From Candidatus Nanopelagicales bacterium (GTDB lineage: Bacteria; Actinomycetota; Actinomycetes; S36-B12; UBA10799), in the NCBI GenBank assembly GCA_030699055.1, contig JAUYKX010000102.1:1-7655 (forward strand): 7,655 bases of DNA. The letters run 5' to 3'. Positions 1 through 6,471 of the stretch are shown here, piece after piece. The notes beneath the pieces are model-generated. The model made no database searches. It was not told the origin of the DNA and worked only from the letters and a program-made list of their open reading frames with translations. The translations under genes were made by a program, and so were the position numbers. The stretch's first letter is position 1; every line of letters begins with the position of its first letter.

Positions 1-521
1 TGCGTCAGGTTCTTGAAGCTGGCCCCACCCGGGACGAAGACCTGAGCCTGTTTGGGCAGATCCGCGCCCCCGGACTCGGTCAGATTGATCATCGGTAGGC
101 GATTGGTTCGGGCGATCTCCATGGCCCGCAGACCCTTGGCCACCGAAGTCGGGCCCTGGCTACCGCCCCGCACGGTCGGGTCGCTTCCCGAGATCACACA
201 CTCGACGCCCGACACCCAACCGATTCCGGTGATTACCCCGCCCCCGAGCGGATCGTCAGTGCCCCAGCCGGCCAATGGGCTCAATTCGAGAAAGGGTGAG
301 CCCGGGTCGATCAGCAGTTGGATGCGCTCCCGCGGCAGCAGCTTGCCGCGCTTCCGGTGGCGAGCCACGGTCCGCTCGGCTTTCGCCCGATCGTCGCTGC
401 CGCCCCCGGAGGCCACGGCGGCCAGAAGTTCGTCGTGCTGAGCCAGGGCAGCGAGCATGGCCTCCCGGTTGGCGACGAACGCCGGCTCTGTCGGATCCAG
501 ATTGGTGCGCAAGACGGACAC
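1..521 (-). CDS. Acyl-CoA carboxylase carboxyltransferase (beta) subunit, N-terminal part
   Basis: This is the N-terminal ~173 residues of a biotin-dependent acyl-CoA carboxylase beta subunit; the C-terminus lies beyond the left edge. Such subunits transfer CO2 from carboxybiotin to an acyl-CoA (acetyl-, propionyl- or methylcrotonyl-CoA) in the cytoplasm, in complex with a biotin carboxylase/BCCP subunit. The reading frame shows the family's characteristic blocks: an N-terminal RTNLDPTEPAFVANREAM, RHRKRGKLLPRERI, DPGSPFLELSPLAGWG, a GVECVISGSDPTVRGG segment, and ESGGADLPKQ followed by FVPGG. These resemble the MCC-beta/AccD class of actinobacteria, but the substrate cannot be set from this fragment. 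I chose the GTG at 519-521: an in-frame stop lies 12 codons upstream, no better start is present, and a promoter-like -10 sits 7 bases before it, which suggests a leaderless mRNA. A different frame open from 541 is a shadow. Confidence 0.93.
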   Translation of the reverse strand, partial: MSVLRTNLDPTEPAFVANREAMLAALAQHDELLAAVASGGGSDDRAKAERTVARHRKRGKLLPRERIQLLIDPGSPFLELSPLAGWGTDDPLGGGVITGIGWVSGVECVISGSDPTVRGGSQGPTSVAKGLRAMEIARTNRLPMINLTESGGADLPKQAQVFVPGGASFKNLT

Positions 522-558
522 GTACTTGACGCTACTGTCAACTTGACCCTCGCGTCAA
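522..558 (-). promoter_or_regulatory. Candidate leaderless promoter of the carboxylase gene
   Basis: On the minus strand a -35-like TTGACG (558-553) is followed after 18 bases by TAGCGT (534-529), which fits the actinobacterial TAnnnT -10. The -10 ends 7 bases before the GTG start at 521, so transcription would begin at or next to the start codon. There is no usable Shine-Dalgarno sequence directly before the GTG. This is inferred from sequence only; a transcription start site has not been seen. Confidence 0.45.
526..558. promoter_or_regulatory. Tandem palindromes TTGAC-N6-GTCAA, likely operator
   Basis: Two 16-base palindromes with identical arms lie one base apart: 526-541 (TTGAC, six bases, GTCAA) and 543-558 (TTGAC, six bases, GTCAA). 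Their centres are 17 bases apart, and the six-base spacers differ (gctact and cctcgc), so the arms are the repeated element. They overlap the predicted -35 and -10 of the carboxylase promoter. This layout is typical of a dimeric repressor or activator binding twice. The regulator cannot be named from sequence; TetR, GntR and MerR family proteins controlling acyl-CoA metabolism use sites of about this size. Confidence 0.6.
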
Positions 559-563
559 GAACT

Positions 564-591
564 GCCCGCGCTGCCGGGCGGGTTGCCCGCC
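564..591. repeat. GC-rich alternative hairpins between genes
   Basis: GGCGGG (577-582), loop TTG, CCCGCC (586-591) forms a perfect 6-bp stem. An overlapping alternative pairs GCCCG (564-568) with CGGGC (575-579). The element lies about 20 bases beyond the stop of the minus-strand membrane protein gene and ahead of the carboxylase promoter. It may be a terminator or attenuator-like barrier for the upstream operon, although no strong T-run follows on either strand. Confidence 0.4.
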
Positions 592-610
592 AATAGGCCA
601 GCGGGTATTC

Positions 611-1351
611 CTACGCGACCTCGCCGCCCGCATCAACTGCAGCCCCGGTCGATGCCCCGGCTGGCGGAACCGGATTCATCGCACTGCAGTAGATCAGGGC
701 GAAAGCCGAGAACCACCAGGCGAAGATGATCCCGAGAATCAGCCACGCGAAGAACGCCCCGAAGGCGTCGCCGACGAAGAACGTGTTCACGGCGGACAAG
801 AGCAACAGAACCACGCTCAGCAAGCCGACGATGATCACCGTGATCAGCCAACGGATGAATCGCCTGCCGATCACCCGGAAGTTAACGACGAATGGGTTGG
901 CTTCCGCGTCCAACGTCGCGAAGGCGACGAAAGGAGTGAGGGCGAGCACGATCAGCCCGGGAATTTCGAAGAGCATCCAGCCGATCATCGCCAGAATGCC
1001 AACCACCGCCGTCCAGGCGATGTAACGCCAGTATTTGCCCTGCAGTTCTCGCCGAATCTCAGAGAAGTGCGCCCGACCTTTGGCCGCGGCCAGGCCCGCC
1101 GCCGTGATCCAGGCCATGGTCACCCACAAAGCGACCAGGGAGACCAATGCCCCGACAACAAATCGGCCACTGCTCAACACCGGCGTCGGATTGCCCAAAG
1201 TCAACAAACCCTGAATCAACGCGTTGACCACGATCACGATCACCAGTGGCAGGAAGGCCCGGAACATTCGCAAGAAACCCTTGGCCAGCGCCGATATCCG
1301 GTAGTACGGGTGGGGGTTTACGCGCTCGACCACTCCAGCATTTGCACTCAT
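611..1351 (-). CDS. Polytopic membrane protein, function unknown
   Basis: A 246-residue integral membrane protein that I do not recognise as a characterised family. Hydrophobic segments lie at about residues 31-52, 64-89, 110-128, 129-147, 167-193 and 197-222, giving five or six membrane spans. The N-terminus (1-30) and a loop at 91-109 (KGRAHFSEIRRELQGKYWR) are basic and probably cytoplasmic. The tail after residue 223 is rich in Pro, Ala and Gly. No catalytic motif is visible. The ATG at 1351 overlaps the TGA of the upstream lipoprotein gene by one base (TGATG), so translation is probably coupled. It is the last gene of the phosphoesterase-lipoprotein-membrane protein operon and may anchor or assist the exported partners; that role is inferred only from position. 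Confidence 0.85.
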   Translation of the reverse strand: MSANAGVVERVNPHPYYRISALAKGFLRMFRAFLPLVIVIVVNALIQGLLTLGNPTPVLSSGRFVVGALVSLVALWVTMAWITAAGLAAAKGRAHFSEIRRELQGKYWRYIAWTAVVGILAMIGWMLFEIPGLIVLALTPFVAFATLDAEANPFVVNFRVIGRRFIRWLITVIIVGLLSVVLLLLSAVNTFFVGDAFGAFFAWLILGIIFAWWFSAFALIYCSAMNPVPPAGASTGAAVDAGGEVA

Positions 1352-1719
1352 CAGGGATTCACCCGACCCGCTTTGTCAAGAACCTCTTGGACCGATCCGG
1401 AGTAAACCTGTTTGTCGCCCACGGTCACCTTCATCGTCAAGTCTGAGGACCCTTCGGCCGCAACGTGGAATTGGGCACCGCCGACCAGCTTCCCGCTGCA
1501 GGTGATCTCCGTCTTGCTCGGCGACTCACAGTTCGGGCCGGCCAGGATTTCGTGCTTCTCCGCCAGCAGGACATCCGTGGTCGCCGTTCGTACCGACGAC
1601 AGGTTGTCCCCGGCGACCGGCGTTAGCGAAGCCACCATCGAACAACCGCCCAACGCCGTTGCCGTCACGAGCACCGCCGGCAACCACACCCCTCGGCGAG
1701 GGCGAACCAGTGCGTTCAC
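1351..1719 (-). CDS. Small lipoprotein, possibly DUF4333-like
   Basis: A 122-residue exported lipoprotein of unknown function. The N-terminus has basic residues (RPRR, 7-9), a hydrophobic stretch and a lipobox L23-G24-G25-C26, so Cys26 should be lipidated and the protein held on the outer face of the membrane. The mature part has two cysteines, C64 and C74, that could form a disulfide, then a glycine-rich strand pattern with KVTVGDKQVYSG. This recalls the DUF4333 group of actinobacterial secreted proteins, but only weakly. I chose the GTG at 1719: it overlaps the TGA of the phosphoesterase gene by four bases (GTGA) and has GGAG at 1731-1728, eight bases upstream. The in-frame GTG at 1740 has no ribosome binding site. 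The stop overlaps the next gene's ATG. Confidence 0.82.
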   Translation of the reverse strand: MNALVRPRRGVWLPAVLVTATALGGCSMVASLTPVAGDNLSSVRTATTDVLLAEKHEILAGPNCESPSKTEITCSGKLVGGAQFHVAAEGSSDLTMKVTVGDKQVYSGSVQEVLDKAGRVNP

Positions 1720-3512
1720 GATGCCCGCTCCGTTTCCCACTTGACCAGCCGAGCCTGATCCGTGGCTCGTTGTCGCGCCAACTGCTCATTCGTGATCTTG
1801 CTGAGGTCTATCGGCGACTTCATCAGCAGTTCGGTATTGCGATCAAGCGGCGAGCCGCGCCGCATCATCGGTTTGGACAGGAAGCTGTTGGATGCCAGTT
1901 CCCGGCTCAGTGACGCCAACCCGTACTGGGACAGGTCACCCTCGGTCCACGATGCCGCCGACGCGTGATCGACCACCGTCGTGAAGATCGACATGGTTCC
2001 GTCCTGATTATCGACGATCTCAACCATCTGCTGCTGCTGGGGGAAATCAATGCATGACGCCGTGGTGACTTCCCAGAATCCGTGACCGTTTCCGTCCGGG
2101 TGAGCCAGAATCGTATTCGTGTGGGTGTGACCGTTCAACCAGGCGATCATGTTCGGATAGCGGTGCAACATGGCGATGAAGTCATCGATGTCCACCAGTG
2201 GCACCGATGGGCCCGCCGTCGGCTGGGCCGGATTCTCCATGGTGAGGCTGTTGTGGTGGCTCATGACAATGGCGAGCTTGCCTTCTTCCACCGTTGCCGC
2301 CAGTTCCTCCTCCAACCAGTCGAACTGCGGCTTGGTCATGGAGCCGTCGGCGCCACAAACCTTGTTGCAGGTGTCCAGGCCGAACACCCGGACAAACGGC
2401 GAGATGTCAGCCGCCCACCAGGTTTCGCCGGAATCAAGGTTGTCCTGGGTGAAGCCATGACCGACCGGCCCGGGAAATGCCTCGGTCTCGAAATGCGCCT
2501 CCATGAAATCAACGGGATCGAAGATCTCGCGGCTGGCGTCAGGGGTGACCGTCTTCGTACCCCTGCGGAAGCCGAAGTTCGTGGCGATGGTGTTGGCCAG
2601 GCGCTGGAACTGGCTGGCCCCGGATGCCAGGCCGTCGAACATCCAGGTGGCCAGACCGTCGAATTCGGCCGCCTTGCGATCGCCGACCGAATAGGCCGAC
2701 ATCGAGGGATCGAGCCGGAGGAATCCCGCATACACGATGTCGTGATTACCGAAAACCGAATACCAGGGAGCCGGGGCCCCGACGGATTCGACCTCCTGGC
2801 TGACGGCGGCCGTCAGCAATCCGGGAACACGGGGGAATCCGTGCTTGGAACCCCAGACGTCATTGGCCGGGTCGTCCGGATGCCAGGCGTACGAAGTGCC
2901 CTCCCAAAGCTGGACCCCTTCGTAAACACCGGATGACCCACTGTTCGGCGTGACCGATCCACCGTCGAACATGTCGATGTACCAGCGAAGCTCAAGCGAG
3001 GACTTCGAGTCGGCGTTGTCTCCGGTGTTCAATATCGCCGATAACGGTGCCCCCGTCAGCGGGCTGTGTTTCAGCTCCGCCATCGCCTTGATCATCGCGG
3101 CCAGGACGTTGACGGTCAGCGTCTCCTGGGGGCGAGTGCAGTCTGTGAGTAACTCCGCCGCAACCTGTTGGACGGGCTCGAGACGCGCAGGAGCCTGCGC
3201 ATCGACGATGTGTACGTCGCTCGCATGTCCGACGTACAACAGCGACCGTTGACGACCCAGTCGACCGGCATCCGCTGTCTTTCCCAATAGATCGAAGCGC
3301 GGTACGTAGGGTTCACCCCCCGTCGTCAGCAGCTTCCGATACCCATCGGCGCCATGAGCTGCCTGCATGATCGTTTGCTGAAGTGTGGACAGCGCTCGCG
3401 AAGGGCGACTGGGCGCCGCCAGGGCCGATCCCAGTAGTCCCTGCGGCAGGGCGAAAGCACCGGCCAGAGCGGCCGTTGTCGCCATGAACGCACGCCGTGA
3501 CAGATCGGCCAC
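1716..3512 (-). CDS. Tat-exported calcineurin-like metallophosphoesterase (TIGR03767/PPA1498-type)
   Basis: A 598-residue secreted metallophosphoesterase, probably acting at the cell surface with a two-metal centre. The N-terminus carries a twin-arginine signal, SRRAFM (5-10), then a hydrophobic stretch and a likely cleavage near Ala-Leu-Ala (30-32). Metal-site motifs appear in family order but widely spaced: D99-x-H101, GDNAD (164-168), GNHD (255-258), MSHHN (417-421) and GHTHTN (461-466). Long inserts between these motifs and the Tat signal fit the actinobacterial TIGR03767 (PPA1498) family, whose substrate I do not know. The C-terminal ~90 residues are polar and helix-prone. The GTG at 3512 is preceded by a strong AAGGAGG (3523-3517). 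It is the first gene of a three-gene operon with overlapping junctions. Confidence 0.92.
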   Translation of the reverse strand: MADLSRRAFMATTAALAGAFALPQGLLGSALAAPSRPSRALSTLQQTIMQAAHGADGYRKLLTTGGEPYVPRFDLLGKTADAGRLGRQRSLLYVGHASDVHIVDAQAPARLEPVQQVAAELLTDCTRPQETLTVNVLAAMIKAMAELKHSPLTGAPLSAILNTGDNADSKSSLELRWYIDMFDGGSVTPNSGSSGVYEGVQLWEGTSYAWHPDDPANDVWGSKHGFPRVPGLLTAAVSQEVESVGAPAPWYSVFGNHDIVYAGFLRLDPSMSAYSVGDRKAAEFDGLATWMFDGLASGASQFQRLANTIATNFGFRRGTKTVTPDASREIFDPVDFMEAHFETEAFPGPVGHGFTQDNLDSGETWWAADISPFVRVFGLDTCNKVCGADGSMTKPQFDWLEEELAATVEEGKLAIVMSHHNSLTMENPAQPTAGPSVPLVDIDDFIAMLHRYPNMIAWLNGHTHTNTILAHPDGNGHGFWEVTTASCIDFPQQQQMVEIVDNQDGTMSIFTTVVDHASAASWTEGDLSQYGLASLSRELASNSFLSKPMMRRGSPLDRNTELLMKSPIDLSKITNEQLARQRATDQARLVKWETERAS

Positions 3513-3523
3513 CGTTCCTCCTT
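3513..3523 (-). promoter_or_regulatory. Strong ribosome binding site of the phosphoesterase gene
   Basis: On the minus strand AAGGAGG (3523-3517) sits four bases before the GTG at 3512. It is the best Shine-Dalgarno match in the window and fixes the start of the Tat signal peptide. Confidence 0.8.
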
Positions 3524-3704
3524 CGATGCTGGTTTTGCCGGACCGTAGCAGTGCGGACGATGGGAACGCGCGCCGTCAACGACCGCCCGAGCGGCCCAAC
3601 CGAACTCGGCAAGTTCAACCGCGCTCAACTAGCCTGCTGAGACGCCCCGATCGCGGCGGCCAACCCCAACACGTCACCGCGACCCACACCCAATTGGAGA
3701 CCAG
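3513..3704. promoter_or_regulatory. Divergent promoter region, phosphoesterase operon and DUF2505 gene
   Basis: This 192-base gap must hold the promoters for the minus-strand phosphoesterase operon and the plus-strand DUF2505 gene. Candidate actinobacterial -10 elements (TAnnnT) are TACGGT on the minus strand (3547-3542) and TAGCCT on the plus strand (3630-3635). Neither has a convincing -35 at the right distance. On the minus strand a TTGACG (3579-3574) lies 26 bases upstream of TACGGT, too far for a standard promoter. I see no convincing operator or terminator here. Confidence 0.35.
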
Positions 3705-4196
3705 ATGAGCAAGGACTTCCACAACACCGATCCGTACGCGGGCACGCCCGATCAGATGTGGGCGATGCTCTCCGACCAGGACTACTGGCAGCAGAAGTAC
3801 GACGCCTTGGGAGCGACGGATCTTCAGTGGCATCGGTTCAATGCCGACGAGTCAACCCTGGCCATATCGAGCACCCGCCAGGTGCCGGCGAACCTGCCCG
3901 GCTTCGCCAAAAAGATCATTGGTGAGACGGCGCTGGTGACCCAGTCGGAGAACTGGCGGCGCGACGGCGACCAACTGGCCTGCGACATCGAGATCACGAC
4001 CAAGGGAGCGCCGGGCGGTACTACCGGGACCATGAAGGTCACCCCCGATGGGAACGGGAGCACTTGGACCGCCGACTTCACCATCAAGGTGTCCATTCCC
4101 CTGGTTGGGGGAAAGCTGGAGAACCTGATGCTGAACGAGACGCAGGAGAGCTTCCGGGCCGAAAAGGAGTTCAACGACGCCTGGCTCGCCCGCTAA
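3705..4196 (+). CDS. DUF2505 family protein (SRPBCC/START-like fold)
   Basis: A 163-residue cytoplasmic protein with no signal peptide or membrane segment. It matches the actinobacterial DUF2505 pattern: an N-terminal YAGTPDQMWAMLSDQDYWQQKY, a central stretch (residues ~85-113) with TKGAPGGTTGTMKV, and a C-terminal helix after KLENLMLNETQESF with FNDAWLAR at the end. DUF2505 proteins are predicted to have a helix-grip (SRPBCC) fold that could bind a hydrophobic ligand; no function is established that I know of. The ATG is preceded by GGAGA (3696-3700). The last 26 bases overlap the 3' end of the opposing YihY-family gene, so there is no room for a terminator between them. Confidence 0.88.
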   Translation: MSKDFHNTDPYAGTPDQMWAMLSDQDYWQQKYDALGATDLQWHRFNADESTLAISSTRQVPANLPGFAKKIIGETALVTQSENWRRDGDQLACDIEITTKGAPGGTTGTMKVTPDGNGSTWTADFTIKVSIPLVGGKLENLMLNETQESFRAEKEFNDAWLAR

Positions 4197-5160
4197 CCGG
4201 CAGCCGCTCCCGGTACAGCACGCGCTGCTCGTCGGCCAGGCTGGTCCAGTCGGGCGGGTCAACCGCTGAGGCGCCAACCCGACCGATGGCCTCGTTGGCC
4301 GTGTTGCCAATGACGGCCAACAAGACGACGTAGCTGGCAACCCAGGCGAGCAGCATCGCCACCACGACCCCGGCGGCGGCTCCGTAGATCGCGCTCTTGT
4401 CGCCAAACATGGCGATGTAGGGGCCGAACCCGCGGAAGACGAACTGCAGTACAACGGCGGCGGCCACCGTTCCGAGCCACAGCGTCTTGACCGGGGCAAC
4501 AGAGCCCACTGAAAACCGGATCAATGCCACCAGGGCAACGGTCAAGAGAGCGACCTGCATTGGTATTTCCACCAACCCAGTCGCCACCGCTCCGACATCG
4601 CCGGTGTGAGACTCGAGCCATTGGGCCAACTCGCTCAGGCCGATCACCAGCACTCCCAGCACGATGACCATGACGGCCGCCCCCGCAACGCACTGCAACC
4701 GGATCCGGAAATAACCGACGGGCGGCAGTTCGTAGATGACCCGAATCGCTCTCGATGCCGCGTACAGCAGAGCTGACGCCGTCCACAGCAATACCAGGGT
4801 CGACACGACCAGCCCGATCGACAGCGTGTTCGTGTCGGTACCCATGAACTGCTGCAACTGTTCGTGCAATGCCTCGGCCAGTGGCCCGTTGTTCTCCCTC
4901 CGCGGCGTGTCGAGGTCACGTGCCAGGTCAGCGGGTTCGACAACCAGGCCGAAGATGCTGACGACGGCCAGAATCGCGGGGAAGAGCGCGATGAGGAGCC
5001 AGAAAGCCACTCCGGCAGCCGCCAGGCTGATGCGATATCGGCTCTGATCACGACTCGTGCCGATCACCACACACACCAGCCACCACAGGACGGGTCGGCG
5101 CCGGAGCGCTCGGTTCATCCGATCGAATCGCGCCTCCATGGACCTGCGGATCTCTTTCAT
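4171..5160 (-). CDS. YihY/virulence factor BrkB family membrane protein
   Basis: A 329-residue inner-membrane protein of the YihY/BrkB family, once misnamed ribonuclease BN; the real function is unsettled. The signature N-terminal block is present: YRISLAAAGVAFWLLIALFP (42-61). Predicted membrane spans are about 45-72, 111-134, 157-178, 197-217, 225-243 and 256-284, the six expected. The family's IYGA-x-G-VV motif is seen at 258-266. The GAELN-type motif common near the end of the last span is here IGNTANEAI (284-292), a divergence. I chose the ATG at 5160, next to a G-rich stretch; an ORF extension to 5307 would overlap the divergent MoeA-like gene and has no family character. The gene is divergent from the MoeA-like gene, with 93 bases between starts. 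Its 3' end overlaps the DUF2505 gene by 26 bases. Confidence 0.9.
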   Translation of the reverse strand: MKEIRRSMEARFDRMNRALRRRPVLWWLVCVVIGTSRDQSRYRISLAAAGVAFWLLIALFPAILAVVSIFGLVVEPADLARDLDTPRRENNGPLAEALHEQLQQFMGTDTNTLSIGLVVSTLVLLWTASALLYAASRAIRVIYELPPVGYFRIRLQCVAGAAVMVIVLGVLVIGLSELAQWLESHTGDVGAVATGLVEIPMQVALLTVALVALIRFSVGSVAPVKTLWLGTVAAAVVLQFVFRGFGPYIAMFGDKSAIYGAAAGVVVAMLLAWVASYVVLLAVIGNTANEAIGRVGASAVDPPDWTSLADEQRVLYRERLPVSGRARRR

Positions 5161-5253
5161 CACCCGCCGCCCACCGGCTGGAGAGCGGGGCTGCGGGCCA
5201 TGGCGACAAGGTACGCCAGAGAGTCCGCTGGGCCTGCGGCACAATCGACCGCC
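5161..5253. promoter_or_regulatory. Divergent promoter region, YihY gene and MoeA-like gene
   Basis: This 93-base gap separates the two divergent starts. A minus-strand TAnnnT element, TACCTT (5213-5208), could serve the YihY gene. A plus-strand CACAAT (5240-5245) lies eight bases before the MoeA-like ATG and could give a leaderless transcript. Neither has a good -35. The evidence is weak. Confidence 0.3.
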
Positions 5254-6471
5254 ATGGACCCCATTTCCTGGGACCGCGCGCGCGAGCTCGCAGTCGGATG
5301 TGTGCAACCGCTGCCCACCGTGGTCGCTCCCTTGGTCGAAGCGGCGGCGGGCGCCGTTCTCGCCGAGCCCTTGCGAGCGATCACCGATCTGCCGGCCTTT
5401 GACGTGGCGGCAACAGACGGCTGGGCCCTGGCCGGACCGGGGCCCTGGCAGGTCAGGGGCTCGCGTCGACGTGACCTACTGGCCAGCCACCATTACCACG
5501 ATTCGGCTGGCGACGTTCCGCTACAAGATGGTGAGGCCGCGCCAGTCAACTCCGGTGACCCGGTCGGTTCGGACGTCACGGCTGTTGCCGCAGCCAGCCG
5601 TTGCCGGGTTCACGATGACCGGCTGAGCCTGCTGGACCCCGACGGCACATCGAATACCAAGATCACGCTTGGCTCGGGGATTCGCTCCCGGGCTGCGGAC
5701 GCCTTCGCTGGCCAGGAACTATTGCCCGCTGGCACCGTTCTCACTCCCGCCGCCGTCGCGCTGGCCGCGCTGGCCGGTCACGACGAACTCGAGGTGATTC
5801 CACCGCCGCCAGTCCTGGTGGTCCGAGTCGGTGACGAACTGGTCGACTTCGGCAGTGCGCGCAATGGGCTTGGTCGGGACGCCGTGGCACCTGCCCTGCC
5901 CGGATGGTTGGCCGCCCTGGGCGCCCAGTGCCACCCGGGCAAGTGGGTCCGCCAGGGTGATGCCGAGTTGATCGATCAGATGGAGGACTCCACTGCCGCC
6001 GCCATCATCACCGCCGGCCCATTCAGCGGCACGGCGGTCCGGCGGGTGCTTGCGGGCATGGACGCCGAGATCGTCGTGGATGGCGTTTCCTGCCGACCGG
6101 GAGGGTCCATGCTGCTCGCGCTTCTGCCGGACGGCAGACCTTTGGTCCACTGCGGGTCCGGCACTGCGGCCGATGCCCTGGCCGCCGTCGTCACCCTGAT
6201 CGCACCGTTGGTGGAGGGACTATCGGGCCGACCCTCGACGCCGGTCGAACGGCGGCTCGACCAGACAGTCCGCGGCAGCCGGGACACAACCTGGCTCATC
6301 CCCGTCGCCGCTACGGCTCCGGACAGCCCCGGAGTCGAGCCGGTTCTTCCCGGCGGACCGGGCGGAATGGCCGCCTGGGCCCAGGCCTCCCACGTGGCCG
6401 TGATCCCGCCGGGCGGGATCACCCGCCATCGCCGGATCACCCTGCTGCCGGTTCCCTGCACACTTCACTGA
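5254..6471 (+). CDS. MoeA-like molybdopterin-binding protein, degenerate motifs
   Basis: A 405-residue protein with the length and domain order of MoeA, which inserts molybdate into adenylylated molybdopterin in the last step of Moco synthesis. Family features retained: VLAEPLRAITDLPAFDVAAT with DGWAL (35-59), FAGQELLPAGTVLTPAAVAL (151-170), the start of the MPT-binding domain PPVLVVRVGDELVDFG (185-200), and a C-terminal domain IV with SHVAVIPPGG (379-388). Lost or altered: TGAPLP-type becomes NSGDPVGSDV (99-108); the GGVSVG loop becomes TAGPFSG (253-259); PGKP becomes RPGGS (281-285); LPGNP becomes CGSGTAAD (300-307). It may therefore lack standard molybdenum insertion activity, or have another role. 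No other Moco gene is nearby. The start at 5254 gives the usual MoeA N-terminus; an in-frame ATG at 5200 lies in the intergenic region. Confidence 0.85.
   Translation: MDPISWDRARELAVGCVQPLPTVVAPLVEAAAGAVLAEPLRAITDLPAFDVAATDGWALAGPGPWQVRGSRRRDLLASHHYHDSAGDVPLQDGEAAPVNSGDPVGSDVTAVAAASRCRVHDDRLSLLDPDGTSNTKITLGSGIRSRAADAFAGQELLPAGTVLTPAAVALAALAGHDELEVIPPPPVLVVRVGDELVDFGSARNGLGRDAVAPALPGWLAALGAQCHPGKWVRQGDAELIDQMEDSTAAAIITAGPFSGTAVRRVLAGMDAEIVVDGVSCRPGGSMLLALLPDGRPLVHCGSGTAADALAAVVTLIAPLVEGLSGRPSTPVERRLDQTVRGSRDTTWLIPVAATAPDSPGVEPVLPGGPGGMAAWAQASHVAVIPPGGITRHRRITLLPVPCTLH
6400..6422. repeat. 23-base palindrome inside the MoeA-like gene
   Basis: GTGATCCCGCC (6400-6410), a single centre G (6411) and GGCGGGATCAC (6412-6422) form a perfect 11-base inverted repeat. 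It encodes the VIPPGGIT segment of domain IV. GGATCACCC also occurs twice, at 6416-6424 and 6434-6442. The element may be only codon choice around a Pro-Gly pair. Confidence 0.7.

Noticed and set aside
311..541. A 76-codon minus-strand frame starting TTG at 541, with GAGG nearby
   Set aside because: It overlaps the carboxylase reading frame, which has strong family motifs; the translation has no domain character.
1720..1740. The upstream GTG at 1740 as the lipoprotein start
   Set aside because: It has no ribosome binding site, whereas the GTG at 1719 has GGAG eight bases upstream and a GTGA overlap with the preceding stop.
2082..2936. A long 284-codon plus-strand open frame opposite the phosphoesterase gene
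   Set aside because: It lies fully antisense to a gene with clear catalytic motifs, shows no recognisable domain, and is the expected result of GC-rich codon use.
3542..3579. TTGACG and TACGGT as a classical -35/-10 pair for the phosphoesterase operon
   Set aside because: The spacing is 26 bases, well outside the 16-19 range; only the -10-like element is kept as a weak candidate.
4864..5253. An upstream in-frame extension of the MoeA-like gene
   Set aside because: It would run antisense through most of the N-terminal YihY coding sequence and has no MoeA similarity; MoeA proteins begin at about the ATG at 5254.
5161..5307. A 49-residue N-terminal extension of the YihY protein
   Set aside because: It overlaps the start of the divergent MoeA-like gene, is of low-complexity GC-rich composition, and the family's conserved region begins after the ATG at 5160.
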